From Candidatus Saccharimonadota bacterium (GTDB lineage Bacteria; Patescibacteriota; Saccharimonadia; Saccharimonadales; Saccharimonadaceae), in contig JAGAEN010000002.1 of assembly GCA_017613135.1 (NCBI GenBank), positions 1 through 34,564 of the forward strand: a DNA stretch of 34,564 bases. Direction: 5' to 3'. Position 1 is the stretch's first letter. Every line of letters begins with the position of its first letter. A model generated the notes under the pieces. The model saw only the letters and a list, made by a program, of their open reading frames with translations, made no database searches and had not been told where the DNA came from. This document shows positions 1 to 7,941 of the stretch, one piece after another. A program made the position numbers and the translations under genes.

Positions 1-861
1 GGTATGACTGCCGGTAACCGCTACTACCTAAGAGATTCTCGTGACGGCAAACCATATTGTGTAGGAAAACTCGCCGACGGTAATCTCTGGATGCTAGACA
101 ACCTAGCTCTAGATATCGTAACTACAGGCCTTAATACACTTAAAGGTAACACCAATGCTTCCGATACCACTCTAGAATACTTAAAAGGCACCCACGTACG
201 CGGTGATGGTAATATCACAGGAGATACTAATTATCCTACTGCCGGCGTAGGCTACTTTGACACTAATAACTATTACAGCATTCCCAAAATAGCCATCAGT
301 GGTGACTGCAATAATGACTACTGTGTCAATGACCCAGAAACTGGTAAATGGACTAGTGACTCTACTACGCAGGCCACTATTAATGACACCACTAGTGTTG
401 CCCAAGGTAAAATTGGCATCTACTACAACTACTGTGCTGCTTCTGCCGGCTCCTACTGCTATGGTAGTGGTACCGACTACACCGGTTCCCCATCATCAGA
501 CCCCAATACCTCTTCTCTAAGAGACGTCACCGAAGACATCTGCCCAAGTGGCTGGCGATTACCTACCAGTGATAATAGCTCTACTCCATATGGTGAATTC
601 AAAACCCTTTATAATTTATACAGTAGTGGCACTCCAAACCAACCAGCAGCCTTTCAGACGGCTCTCTCTACGCCTCTTTCCGGCTACTTCTACTCTGGTA
701 AGGCCTACAGTCAGGGTAAAAACGGCCGCTTCTGGTCCTCTACGTGGAGCGGTACTAGCAGTATGAGGTTTCTCCTCGTCGAGTATAACTCTCTTATCGG
801 TCTGTCCAATAGCCTTAGTCGCTACTACGGTTTCTCGGTACGTTGTATCCTAGGCTCCTAG
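1..861 (+). CDS. FISUMP-domain surface protein, 3' part only
   Basis: The reading frame is open at the left edge and ends at TAG 859-861, so this is the C-terminal 286 or so codons of a longer protein; the ATG at position 4 is probably internal. The sequence matches the Fibrobacter succinogenes major paralogous (FISUMP) domain: an opening DSRDGKPYCVGKLADGN block followed by W-M-L-D-N-L, a central CPSGWRLPT motif, then FWSSTW and a final YGFSVRCI. The middle is rich in Asn, Thr, Ser, Gly and Tyr with several Cys, as in extracellular proteins. Such proteins are abundant on the surface of Saccharibacteria and usually begin with a signal peptide and a beta-rich N-terminal region, which lie outside the window. 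The molecular function of the domain is not established; adhesion or surface display is inferred. Confidence 0.8.
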   Translation, partial: GMTAGNRYYLRDSRDGKPYCVGKLADGNLWMLDNLALDIVTTGLNTLKGNTNASDTTLEYLKGTHVRGDGNITGDTNYPTAGVGYFDTNNYYSIPKIAISGDCNNDYCVNDPETGKWTSDSTTQATINDTTSVAQGKIGIYYNYCAASAGSYCYGSGTDYTGSPSSDPNTSSLRDVTEDICPSGWRLPTSDNSSTPYGEFKTLYNLYSSGTPNQPAAFQTALSTPLSGYFYSGKAYSQGKNGRFWSSTWSGTSSMRFLLVEYNSLIGLSNSLSRYYGFSVRCILGS

Positions 862-869
862 GTGCGACC

Positions 870-902
870 CAGAGTTTTCCGGTCCCTACTCTGCCCGTTT
901 TT
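870..902 (+). terminator. possible weak terminator after the FISUMP gene
   Basis: A 6-bp inverted repeat, CAGAGT (870-875) with ACTCTG (888-893), has a 12-nt loop and is followed by CCCG and five T. The stem is short and the loop large, so this is only a candidate for the end of the plus-strand transcript, which converges on dnaE. Confidence 0.3.
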
Positions 903-932
903 CACTTTAATAATCGCGTTTGCGACCTAAGG

Positions 933-3900
933 CTATCTAACTTTTACCCTATCATCCCCTAGCAACTCACGCAGTTTAGCAAGCAAGTCATCCGTCACCT
1001 CCACCTTAAACGGCATTCGAAGAGGCCTTTTAGTTTCGCCATCTTTCATCACTAGCACCACTTCTTGGAACCCAACATTTAGGTCCGCCAGCCTTCGAAT
1101 CGCCGTGAGAGTCTCCACATCCTCCGCATTTTCAATCAAAAGATATAGCCTTTCCTTGCGGTGGTCTTTTGGTGGCTCCTTCAATACCCGTGGCGTCTCG
1201 TCAAGAGACGAATCAGCACCACTAGCACCCCTAAGCCCATACACTTTTTCCGCCGAAGCCTTACCGTATTTTCGTCCGCTCGGCGCCGTAGTCGGCGCGG
1301 CCAGTTTTGTTCCCGTAGGCTGGTAAGACGCCAGCACCTCATCTGACACTAGTTCTACCGTCTCCGCAAGTAGTTTTACATCTGAAGTCGGGTTGCCGTC
1401 TTTATCTTTCGCATTTACTCTTCCCCGCACTTTCACCACATTATCGACCTCAAGTTTCCCACCATACTCCGCGAAGACACTCGGAAACACCAAGAACTCA
1501 ATCTCGTCAGTCTTATTCTCGATTTTCACAAACGCCATCTTGTCACCTTTTTTGGTCAAAATCGTCCGTACCGCTGTAATAATTCCCCCGACCGTCACCA
1601 CGCGTCCGTCATTTTCCTCATTCACCAAAGTCATTGGGTGGGTTTGCTCTTCAAAGTACACATCATAGCGGTCCAGTGGGTGTGCCGAAAGATAAAGTCC
1701 CATCAAATCTCGCTCCCACAATAGCTGCTCTTTTTCCGAATATTGCGTCGGCGCTGGCTTAATCTCAGGCTCCGGTATGGCACCGGCTTCCCCCATCATG
1801 CCAAAGAGATCCGTCTGCCCTGCCCCCACATCTTTTTGGCATTTCGCACCATACGCCTGAATCGCCTCGAGATTGAATAGCAAATCCGACCGCGAAATTC
1901 CAAAACTATCAAACGCCCCCGTCTTAATCGCCGCCTCCCAAGATTTTTTATTAAACTTAGTCGAATCCACACGCTTCGCAAAATCAAACACCGACTTAAA
2001 TGGCCCATTTTTGTCGCGCTCCGGAATCACGATATCCTCAACCAAGGTCTTCCCCATATTCTTAATCCCGGACAAGCCGAACCGAATCGTCTTTTTGCCA
2101 CTCACGATTGCAAAATCACCATACGACTGATTAATGTCTGGACCTAGGACTTTTAGCCCCATTTTCTTACACTCGCTCATCTCAATCGCGAGCCGGTCAG
2201 TCCACCGCATATCGGCTGTCATGAGAGCCGCCATAAAAGCATCCGGGTAGTGCGCCTTTAAATATGCCGTCCAATAAGCAATTAGAGCATAACACGCCGC
2301 GTGCGACTTGTTAAAGCAGTAATTGGCAAATTCCAGAAGTTGCCCCCAAAAAGTCTCTGCAATCTCTTCTGTCGCCCCGCCAATCTCCACCGCGCCCTTA
2401 ATAAATTCCGGCTTTACCTTTTTCATCAAATCAATTTTCTTCTTCCCTACCGCCTTACGAAGGGTATCCGCCTGCCCACCGGTAAATCCGCACCATTCCT
2501 TCGATATCTGCATGAACTGCTCTTGATAAATCATAATCCCGTAGGTATTTTTCAGCGAGTTTTCTAGCCCGGGGTGAAGATATGTGATTTTTTCTTCCCC
2601 GTGCTTGCGCCGAATAAATGAATCAATAAACTGCATCGGCCCCGGGCGATAGAGTGCCACCATCGCGATGATATCTTCAAACGACGAGGCTTTGAGGTCT
2701 TTTAGATATCGCTTCATCCCCGCCGATTCTAGCTGAAACACACCCGTAGTCTCCGCTCGTTGCAAAAGTTTATAAGTTTTTTCATCATCTAGTGGTAGGT
2801 TAGATAAATCAATATCGTCGTGATACACCTTCCGAATCATCCGAAGCGCATTATTGATCACCGACAAGTTAGATAGCCCAAGAAAATCCATCTTAAGAAG
2901 CCCGAGTTCCTCGACTTGCCCCATCGGGAATTGCGCGGCAATCGGCCCCTTCGCCGAGACTTCGAGCGGCAAGAATTTTACCAAATCATCTGGCGCAATA
3001 ATCACACCACAAGCATGCACGCCGTGATTTCTGATTGTCCCTTCAAGTCGTGAAGCAAAATCAATCACTTCCTTCGCGGTCGGGTTGGTTTCGTATTCGT
3101 GTTTCAAATCTGGTACATCCTTAATCGCATCAGATAAATGCACGTGGTGGCCCTGTACCGGGTCCGGCACCATTTTTGCTAACCTATCCGCCTCAGCATA
3201 CGGCACTTCGAGCACCCGCGCCACATCTCGCACCGCGTTTTTCGCCATCATCTTACCAAACGTCGCGATATTCGACACCCGGTCAAACCCATATTTGTTC
3301 GAACAATATTCAATTACCTCATCGCGCCTGGTATCTTGAATATCTGTATCAATATCTGGCATCGAAATTCTATCCGGGTTCAAAAATCTTTCAAACAGCA
3401 AATCATATTTCAAGGGGTCTAATTCTGTGATGCGTAACGCATAGGCCAGTATCGACCCGGCCGCCGAGCCACGACCTGGCCCGTAAACAATTCTTTGCGA
3501 TTTGCCCCAGTTAATAAAATCCTGCACGATTAAGAAATACCCATTATAACCCATTTTATCTACTACCGACAATTCGTAGTCGATGCGTGGCAAAATTTTA
3601 TGTAACTCATCGCGCTCTTTATCAACCTTCTCTAAAATCTTCCGGCATTCTTTAATTGTGAGATTAGACACCTCTTCCAGCTTCTTTCCCCCATAGCGAT
3701 ACACCAAACCCTGAAACACCAATTTATCTAGATATGTTTTTTCGTCTTCCCCATCCGGTACCGGAAACTTCGGAATCAAAATTCGTCCGAGTTGCAAATC
3801 TACGTTACATTGTTCCGCGATTTTTTTAGTATTAAGCACTGCCTCCGGGCAAGTATCCTGCCAGTGGTCAATTATCTCCTCCGCCGGAATTACGTGGAGG

Positions 3901-4661
3901 TCAAAATCTTTCAGCGTCATCCGATTGGTATCCGACAAATTTGCCGCCGTGCCAATACAAAGTAGCACCTCGTGCGCGTCTTGGTCCTCGTGCTTCAAAT
4001 AGTGTGCGTCGCAAGTTACCACAATCGGAAGCCCTAACTTCTTGTAATGTGCCATATGCCAATCATTGACCTTTTTCTGCTCGGCCGAATGCGTGGAAGA
4101 TTTCGGGTGGCCGTGGTCCTGCATTTCAAGATAAAACCTATCTTTAAATACGTTACGATACCAGTTGATTAGTTCCAGCGCCCTTTTATCATCATCCGCT
4201 CGTATGGCTTCCGAGATTTCCGACCCCATACACCCCGATAGGCAAATCAGCCCCTCATTGTATTTTTTAAGTTCATCGTGGTCAGTCCGCGGCTTATAAT
4301 ATTTGCCGTGTTCCTCAGCATTGCTCATAATCCGACAAAGGTTCTCAAAACCCTTGTTATTCATCGCAATCAGAGTAATGTGAAATCTCTGCTTGTCGTG
4401 CGCCGGGTCCTTGTCCGTCATCTTGCGCGCCGCCACATACGCCTCAAGCCCGAGCAGCGGTTTAATCCCCGCCGCGTTACATTCTTTATAAAGTTCCACC
4501 AGTCCCGACATTGTACCGTGATCAGTCACCGCCACTGCCTCCATCCCATCCTCTTTCACAAATTTCACCAGTTCCGGTACCTTGGTTAGACCATCCAGCA
4601 AAGAATAGTGGGTATGGTTATGTAGATGCACAAAATCACTCGGCTTTAACTTCACACTCAT
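933..4661 (-). CDS. dnaE: DNA polymerase III alpha subunit
   Basis: Replicative DNA polymerase of the DnaE class, 1242 residues, close to the usual length. The N-terminal PHP domain keeps the metal-ligand pattern HLHNH at residues 12-16 and AVTDHGT near 45-51. The C-family polymerase core follows, with GRGSAAGS near 395, the catalytic-aspartate motif MPDIDTD near 430, and YRPGPMQFIDSF near 670. The last third holds a helix-hairpin-helix region and an OB fold (about 1030-1110, VVTVGGIITAV onward). The intact PHP metal site suggests a possibly active PHP nuclease, as in other DnaE proteins with full ligand sets, unlike E. coli where the site is degenerate. The start ATG lies 8 nt after a TATAAT box with no Shine-Dalgarno, suggesting a leaderless message. 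A terminator upstream separates it from the small genes at 4719-5229. Confidence 0.97.
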   Translation of the reverse strand: MSVKLKPSDFVHLHNHTHYSLLDGLTKVPELVKFVKEDGMEAVAVTDHGTMSGLVELYKECNAAGIKPLLGLEAYVAARKMTDKDPAHDKQRFHITLIAMNNKGFENLCRIMSNAEEHGKYYKPRTDHDELKKYNEGLICLSGCMGSEISEAIRADDDKRALELINWYRNVFKDRFYLEMQDHGHPKSSTHSAEQKKVNDWHMAHYKKLGLPIVVTCDAHYLKHEDQDAHEVLLCIGTAANLSDTNRMTLKDFDLHVIPAEEIIDHWQDTCPEAVLNTKKIAEQCNVDLQLGRILIPKFPVPDGEDEKTYLDKLVFQGLVYRYGGKKLEEVSNLTIKECRKILEKVDKERDELHKILPRIDYELSVVDKMGYNGYFLIVQDFINWGKSQRIVYGPGRGSAAGSILAYALRITELDPLKYDLLFERFLNPDRISMPDIDTDIQDTRRDEVIEYCSNKYGFDRVSNIATFGKMMAKNAVRDVARVLEVPYAEADRLAKMVPDPVQGHHVHLSDAIKDVPDLKHEYETNPTAKEVIDFASRLEGTIRNHGVHACGVIIAPDDLVKFLPLEVSAKGPIAAQFPMGQVEELGLLKMDFLGLSNLSVINNALRMIRKVYHDDIDLSNLPLDDEKTYKLLQRAETTGVFQLESAGMKRYLKDLKASSFEDIIAMVALYRPGPMQFIDSFIRRKHGEEKITYLHPGLENSLKNTYGIMIYQEQFMQISKEWCGFTGGQADTLRKAVGKKKIDLMKKVKPEFIKGAVEIGGATEEIAETFWGQLLEFANYCFNKSHAACYALIAYWTAYLKAHYPDAFMAALMTADMRWTDRLAIEMSECKKMGLKVLGPDINQSYGDFAIVSGKKTIRFGLSGIKNMGKTLVEDIVIPERDKNGPFKSVFDFAKRVDSTKFNKKSWEAAIKTGAFDSFGISRSDLLFNLEAIQAYGAKCQKDVGAGQTDLFGMMGEAGAIPEPEIKPAPTQYSEKEQLLWERDLMGLYLSAHPLDRYDVYFEEQTHPMTLVNEENDGRVVTVGGIITAVRTILTKKGDKMAFVKIENKTDEIEFLVFPSVFAEYGGKLEVDNVVKVRGRVNAKDKDGNPTSDVKLLAETVELVSDEVLASYQPTGTKLAAPTTAPSGRKYGKASAEKVYGLRGASGADSSLDETPRVLKEPPKDHRKERLYLLIENAEDVETLTAIRRLADLNVGFQEVVLVMKDGETKRPLRMPFKVEVTDDLLAKLRELLGDDRVKVR

Positions 4662-4669
4662 ATAAATTC

Positions 4670-4678
4670 ATTATAGCA
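4670..4678 (-). promoter_or_regulatory. extended -10 promoter of dnaE, leaderless type
   Basis: On the minus strand the sequence reads TGCTATAATGAATTTATATG, placing TATAAT (4675 to 4670) only 8 nt before the dnaE ATG. Initiation about 7 nt after the -10 box would start the RNA at or next to the start codon. No clear -35 hexamer is visible. Confidence 0.75.
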
Positions 4679-4683
4679 TAAAA

Positions 4684-4706
4684 AAGCGCCTCTTTTACAG
4701 GCGCTC
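4684..4706 (-). terminator. intrinsic terminator after the small 4719-5229 genes
   Basis: AGCGCC (4685-4690) and GGCGCT (4700-4705) form a 6-bp GC-rich stem with a 9-nt loop. On the minus strand the stem is followed by a run of six T. It sits between the end of the 78-residue gene and the dnaE promoter, so it insulates dnaE from upstream transcription. Confidence 0.75.
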
Positions 4707-4718
4707 TTTTAATCCAAA

Positions 4719-4955
4719 TTATTTCTCGGCTTTTTTCTCAGCTTTCTTCTCGGTCTTTTTCTCAGCCGGCTTTTCTTCGGGCTCATTCTTGCATTCGCAT
4801 TTTTCGCCACAGTCACAACCGCAATCCTCCTCGTCCTCATCGTCATCATCAGCCTTCGCGTGGATGAACTTCCCCGCAATCGCCCCGGCAATCGCCCCCA
4901 GCGCTGCACCTAGGAAAAACTTCCCCGCACCACTACTTTTCTTTTCTTCAGTCAT
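4719..4955 (-). CDS. small glycine-zipper membrane protein with acidic Cys cluster
   Basis: A 78-residue protein in three segments. Residues 11-30 are a Gly/Ala-rich hydrophobic stretch (GKFFLGAALGAIAGAIAGKF) resembling the glycine-zipper membrane segment of YtxH-like proteins. A run of Asp/Glu (about 36-43) is followed by CGCDCGEKCEC (five Cys in 11 residues), and the tail repeats Pro/Glu/Lys (EKKAEKKAEK). Its ATG overlaps the end of the upstream 93-residue gene by 8 nt (ATGACTGA) and has its own AAGGAG site, so the two are co-translated. The Cys cluster next to an acidic run could bind metal, but this is inference; no function is known to me. YtxH-like is a composition-based guess. Confidence 0.65.
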   Translation of the reverse strand: MTEEKKSSGAGKFFLGAALGAIAGAIAGKFIHAKADDDDEDEEDCGCDCGEKCECKNEPEEKPAEKKTEKKAEKKAEK

Positions 4956-5229
4956 TTTTCTTCTCCTTTTTCTCTTTTAAAGTTTCTTTTAGTTTCGGGT
5001 TAATATACTTATCCACGAACATTTCCACTGTCCCACCTACTGAAGTCAAACCCCGCACGTTTGACACTACGCCGTTAGCGCTCTCGGCAATATCTTGTCC
5101 TTTAATTGCAACCTTCTTCGCCTCATCTACCAGTCCGAATAGTTTGACCATTAAAATAATGGCTACAACTAAAAAGATAAACAGCGTGACGCTAAGTATT
5201 GCCACCAATATCCATTCTGCTATATTCAT
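4948..5229 (-). CDS. small single-span membrane protein (DUF948-like)
   Basis: A 93-residue protein with one strong N-terminal transmembrane helix (about 5-31, WILVAILSVTLFIFLVVAII). An amphipathic helical region follows (VDEAKKVAIKGQDIAESA), then a Lys-rich tail. The layout, a membrane anchor plus a heptad-like cytoplasmic helix, is that of small DUF948 or YtxH-partner proteins, which are often encoded next to each other as here. It has an AAGGAG ribosome site and its own promoter within the 30 bases upstream. It overlaps the next gene by 8 nt, implying the two act together. Function unknown. Confidence 0.65.
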   Translation of the reverse strand: MNIAEWILVAILSVTLFIFLVVAIILMVKLFGLVDEAKKVAIKGQDIAESANGVVSNVRGLTSVGGTVEMFVDKYINPKLKETLKEKKEKKND

Positions 5230-5250
5230 ATTTTATTTCTCCTTAGGTTT

Positions 5251-5259
5251 ATTATAGCA
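5251..5259 (-). promoter_or_regulatory. extended -10 promoter for the two small membrane genes
   Basis: The minus strand reads TGTGCTATAATAAACC, with TATAAT at 5256 to 5251, between the galU stop codon (5262) and the start at 5229. A leader of about 15 nt carrying AAGGAG follows. Confidence 0.7.
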
Positions 5260-5261
5260 CA

Positions 5262-6137
5262 CTAATTTTCAGCGACAAATTTTCGCACTTCGTCGGCATA
5301 ATCGGAATTACGTAAAACATACTCCAGATGCGCCATAAAATAATTCTTCGGGTCACCCGTGGTAATCCATTTACCAGAACTTCTCGCAATCACCACGTCG
5401 CCAGTCTCAGCGAGGCGCGTAATCGCATCCACCGTCCAAAGTTCCCCATCTAGTCCTGTATTCGACGGAATCAAATAGTCAAATACTTCAGGCGTCAAAA
5501 GATACCTTCCGTAACTCGTCAGATTGCTTGGTGACAAATCTGGTGTCTTTGGCTTCTCTACGATATGGGACAACGTGCCATTTTCTTTTAGTGCAATCAT
5601 CCCGTACTTGTTCCAAACCTTTTCCGGCATCTCCTGTGCCGCAATCACCGCCTTGGCCTCAGGATGTTCATTGTAAGTATCAATTAACACCTTCACATCG
5701 CTCTCACCCAGAATCAAATCATCAGAATAAAGCACCACAAAAGCGTCTTCGCCTTCGACGTATTTCTTTGCTGACACAATCGGCGAGCCATTACCATAAG
5801 GTAAAGTTGGGTCTTGCTCGATTACCGTAATCTTCGGAAAATCTAACACTTCTTGGACCGGTTCAAACCTTTCCGCCTTGCCCTGTTTTTCAAGTAGCGC
5901 CTTCACATTGTCTGCGCGGTTATGGAAATAATCATCATAAATCTCCCGCGATTTGGTATTCGGCGTCGCCACGATGATAATTTCCTCAATCCCCGCCTCG
6001 ATACATTCCTCTACGCAAAGTTGCATCACCGGCTTTGCACCAATCGGAATCATTGCTTTCGGAATGGTCTTGGTAATCGGTAAATAACGGCTGGCAAACC
6101 CAGCATCTGTAATAATAGCTTTTTTAACAGCTTTCAT
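5262..6137 (-). CDS. galU: GalU-like UTP-glucose-1-phosphate uridylyltransferase, atypical
   Basis: A 291-residue nucleotidyltransferase. It aligns by eye with GalU along its length: IPKAMIPIGAKPVMQ (canonical IPKEMLP...KP), a catalytic-region Asp in YSDDLIL, VEKP near residue 190, PSNL...GRYLLTPEVFDYL, and GELWTVDAI. GalU makes UDP-glucose from UTP and glucose-1-phosphate for surface sugars. The nucleotide-binding loop is unusual: the G-x-G-T-R signature is replaced by AGFASR (residues 12-17), and the GLGHAV region by YGNGSPI. Substrate choice or activity may therefore differ, so the symbol is tentative. The start has a clear AAGGAGG site and an extended -10 promoter 19 nt upstream. A 14-bp perfect palindrome lies just beyond the promoter. 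Confidence 0.8.
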   Translation of the reverse strand: MKAVKKAIITDAGFASRYLPITKTIPKAMIPIGAKPVMQLCVEECIEAGIEEIIIVATPNTKSREIYDDYFHNRADNVKALLEKQGKAERFEPVQEVLDFPKITVIEQDPTLPYGNGSPIVSAKKYVEGEDAFVVLYSDDLILGESDVKVLIDTYNEHPEAKAVIAAQEMPEKVWNKYGMIALKENGTLSHIVEKPKTPDLSPSNLTSYGRYLLTPEVFDYLIPSNTGLDGELWTVDAITRLAETGDVVIARSSGKWITTGDPKNYFMAHLEYVLRNSDYADEVRKFVAEN

Positions 6138-6155
6138 AAGCCTCCTTAAGATTTA

Positions 6156-6164
6156 ATTATAGCA
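6156..6164 (-). promoter_or_regulatory. extended -10 promoter of galU
   Basis: The minus strand reads TATGCTATAATTAAATC, with TATAAT at 6161 to 6156, followed by a leader of about 13 nt carrying AAGGAGG before the ATG at 6137. Confidence 0.7.
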
Positions 6165-6175
6165 TAAAGTATGTT

Positions 6176-6189
6176 TTTTGACGTCAAAA
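6176..6189. promoter_or_regulatory. perfect palindrome upstream of galU, candidate operator
   Basis: TTTTGACGTCAAAA is a perfect 14-bp palindrome located 14-28 bp upstream of the galU -10 box, overlapping the -35 region. It is AT-flanked and not followed by a proper terminator tract, so a protein-binding site is as likely as an RNA hairpin. Four CATACT hexamers (minus strand) are scattered through the same 6165-6250 stretch. Confidence 0.35.
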
Positions 6190-6230
6190 GTATGATTCTA
6201 GACACCCCTGTTAAAACGCCGAGTATGATT

Positions 6231-6875
6231 TTATTTTTTGCGAGTATGTTTTTTGGCGGTAGATTTCTTGACAATCGTTTTTTTAGTGACTCTTTTCTTC
6301 GCCGATTCGCTACGCGCGATTTTATCTTCAATTCTTTGCGAGCGGTTATGTACGCCATAAATCATACTGGTAATACCCACAATCAAAAGATATGCCCCAA
6401 AGAAGCGAATAAACGTCATCACCTCAAAACTTCCTGCATTCAGAATCACAAACCCCATTACACAACCAACAATACCGGCCAACACCCGAATAAAGCGGTC
6501 GGTCGGGTCGACGGTCGACAAAAATCCGTGAAAGACATCAATCAACCCAGAAATAAAGGTATAGGTCGAAATTACAATTAAGCTTGCCACTAAATCGCTT
6601 TTAGCAAAGAATAGGAGCGCGAGCGCCGCCACCACGTCAATCAATGCATCAATCACCGAATTAATCCAACCGTGCTTTTTGGCAGAATTATACAGCGCAC
6701 CCGTCGCGTCGATAATTCCCATCACTAGTAAGAATACACTAATGGTGGCAATCACGGATTCCAAATTATCTAGCCCCCCAAACAGCATCAAAAACCCAAA
6801 AATCATCGCGAGCCCACCGCGAATCAAAAACACAAACCAGTGTTTATCAATAAATCTACGATTAATTTTTGCCAT
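6231..6875 (-). CDS. DUF308/HdeD-like multi-span membrane protein
   Basis: A 214-residue membrane protein when started at the ATG at 6875, which has AAAAGGA 6 nt upstream; a longer in-frame start at 6917 would run through the promoter and is rejected. About six hydrophobic helices come in the paired arrangement of the DUF308 (HdeD) family (FLIRGGLAMIFGFLMLFGG, VIATISVFLLVMGIID, ALALLFFA, and so on). The C-terminal tail from about residue 180 is Lys/Arg/Thr-rich low complexity (KKRVTKKTIVKKSTAKKHTRKK region), probably cytoplasmic and possibly binding nucleic acid or lipid head groups. HdeD in E. coli is linked to acid resistance, but the family is broad and no specific role follows. It has its own promoter downstream of the FemAB operon. 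Confidence 0.75.
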   Translation of the reverse strand: MAKINRRFIDKHWFVFLIRGGLAMIFGFLMLFGGLDNLESVIATISVFLLVMGIIDATGALYNSAKKHGWINSVIDALIDVVAALALLFFAKSDLVASLIVISTYTFISGLIDVFHGFLSTVDPTDRFIRVLAGIVGCVMGFVILNAGSFEVMTFIRFFGAYLLIVGITSMIYGVHNRSQRIEDKIARSESAKKRVTKKTIVKKSTAKKHTRKK

Positions 6876-6905
6876 AAAAATCCTTTTATTATGTTGCTTA
6901 TGTTT

Positions 6906-6914
6906 ATTATAACA
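6906..6914 (-). promoter_or_regulatory. extended -10 promoter of the DUF308 gene
   Basis: The minus strand reads TGTGTTATAATAAACATAAG, with TATAAT at 6911 to 6906, 30 nt before the chosen ATG. It starts 14 nt after the stop of the preceding FemAB gene, so the membrane protein is probably transcribed independently. Confidence 0.65.
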
Positions 6915-6924
6915 CATTTAATGT

Positions 6925-7941
6925 TTAGACGTGACGAATTCTTTTGCGTGCCTTTTCGACAATTTTTGTGATTTGGTATTTTGTCGGTTTCAAAATCAAA
7001 TCATGCGCCGGGGTGTATTTTAATTCCTCGCAGCCAAATGAACGTTTAAACTCAGAAACACCGTAAAACCTATGTGAAGTTTCATTCACGCCCACAATTC
7101 CCCACAAATTGTAGCGAATGCAGCCACGCTTTCTGGCTTCTTCCATCGCGGCAAGATGCAGTAGCGGTGCGGCAGAGTATTTGGTCCCAAGTTCCGATGA
7201 CACGCCATAATGGTAGCTCGCCTCCGGTCCGTAAAAAATCATAAAATTCTGCGCCAAAATCTCACCGTCCTTTTTTGCCGTGTATATTAATACCTCATCG
7301 TGGGCGCGGAAAGCCTCAAATTGCTTGGTTAAAAACTCGGTCGAAAACGCCACGTATTTTTGCCTTTCGGCGTGCTTTTTTTCTAGCTTGCAAAACTCTT
7401 TAATGCTAGAATCGCTCGCGTCGGCGAAGACTTCAATATCATTTTTCTCGGCTTTTCGGAGTTTTCGGCGAAACCCTTGCGAAGCACCAGCGAGAATCTC
7501 CGCCTCAGATTTCTTTAAATCTAAAATCCCGGCGTATTCTACCGATAGGTACATTGGCGCTTTTCTTAGCCCCAATTCTTTCATCAATTTCAAAGACTTC
7601 TCCGATAGCGGAAGTTGCGGCCTTACCCGCACGAATACACAATTTAATTTCTCGCCTTCAGCCCGAATGTCAGCAAAAACCATTTTAACGAGTTTCTTAT
7701 CCGTCCAATCCATCAGCGGCCCGCCCGCAATTGCAAGATAAGTGCCACGCTTTGCAGTCTCTACCACGCCAGCGTAAGCCGCAATGATTCTTTCATTCTC
7801 AAACACCGCTCGCCGCACTACCTTTTTACTACGCGCCAGGTGAAATTCATAAAAATCCCAAGATTGCAAAAAATTTGCTTCCGCGCGCGACTTAACAAAA
7901 TTATCCCACTGCTCGCGATTTTTAACTTCTTCTATTATCAT
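6925..7941 (-). CDS. FemAB-like peptidoglycan bridge aminoacyltransferase, copy 1
   Basis: A 338-residue protein of the FemA/FemB/FemX type (two GNAT-like lobes). Visible features are a first lobe with FLQSWDFYEF and GGPLMDW, a FVRVRPQL strand, GFRRKLRKAEK at about 185-195, and a second GNAT lobe ending in YNLWGIVGVNETSHRFYGVSEFKRSFG. Known Fem enzymes add amino acids from aminoacyl-tRNA to the lipid II stem peptide to build interpeptide bridges. The gene is the last of a five-gene overlapping operon, its ATG overlapping the stop of the next FemAB paralogue as ATGA. The amino acid and acceptor cannot be read from sequence. In some bacteria the same fold instead transfers to other substrates. 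Confidence 0.85.
   Translation of the reverse strand: MIIEEVKNREQWDNFVKSRAEANFLQSWDFYEFHLARSKKVVRRAVFENERIIAAYAGVVETAKRGTYLAIAGGPLMDWTDKKLVKMVFADIRAEGEKLNCVFVRVRPQLPLSEKSLKLMKELGLRKAPMYLSVEYAGILDLKKSEAEILAGASQGFRRKLRKAEKNDIEVFADASDSSIKEFCKLEKKHAERQKYVAFSTEFLTKQFEAFRAHDEVLIYTAKKDGEILAQNFMIFYGPEASYHYGVSSELGTKYSAAPLLHLAAMEEARKRGCIRYNLWGIVGVNETSHRFYGVSEFKRSFGCEELKYTPAHDLILKPTKYQITKIVEKARKRIRHV

Noticed and set aside
6146-6358. 70-codon minus-strand frame overlapping the end of the DUF308 gene
   Set aside because: It is a Lys/Arg-rich shifted reading of the low-complexity tail, has no ribosome site, and overlaps the galU promoter.
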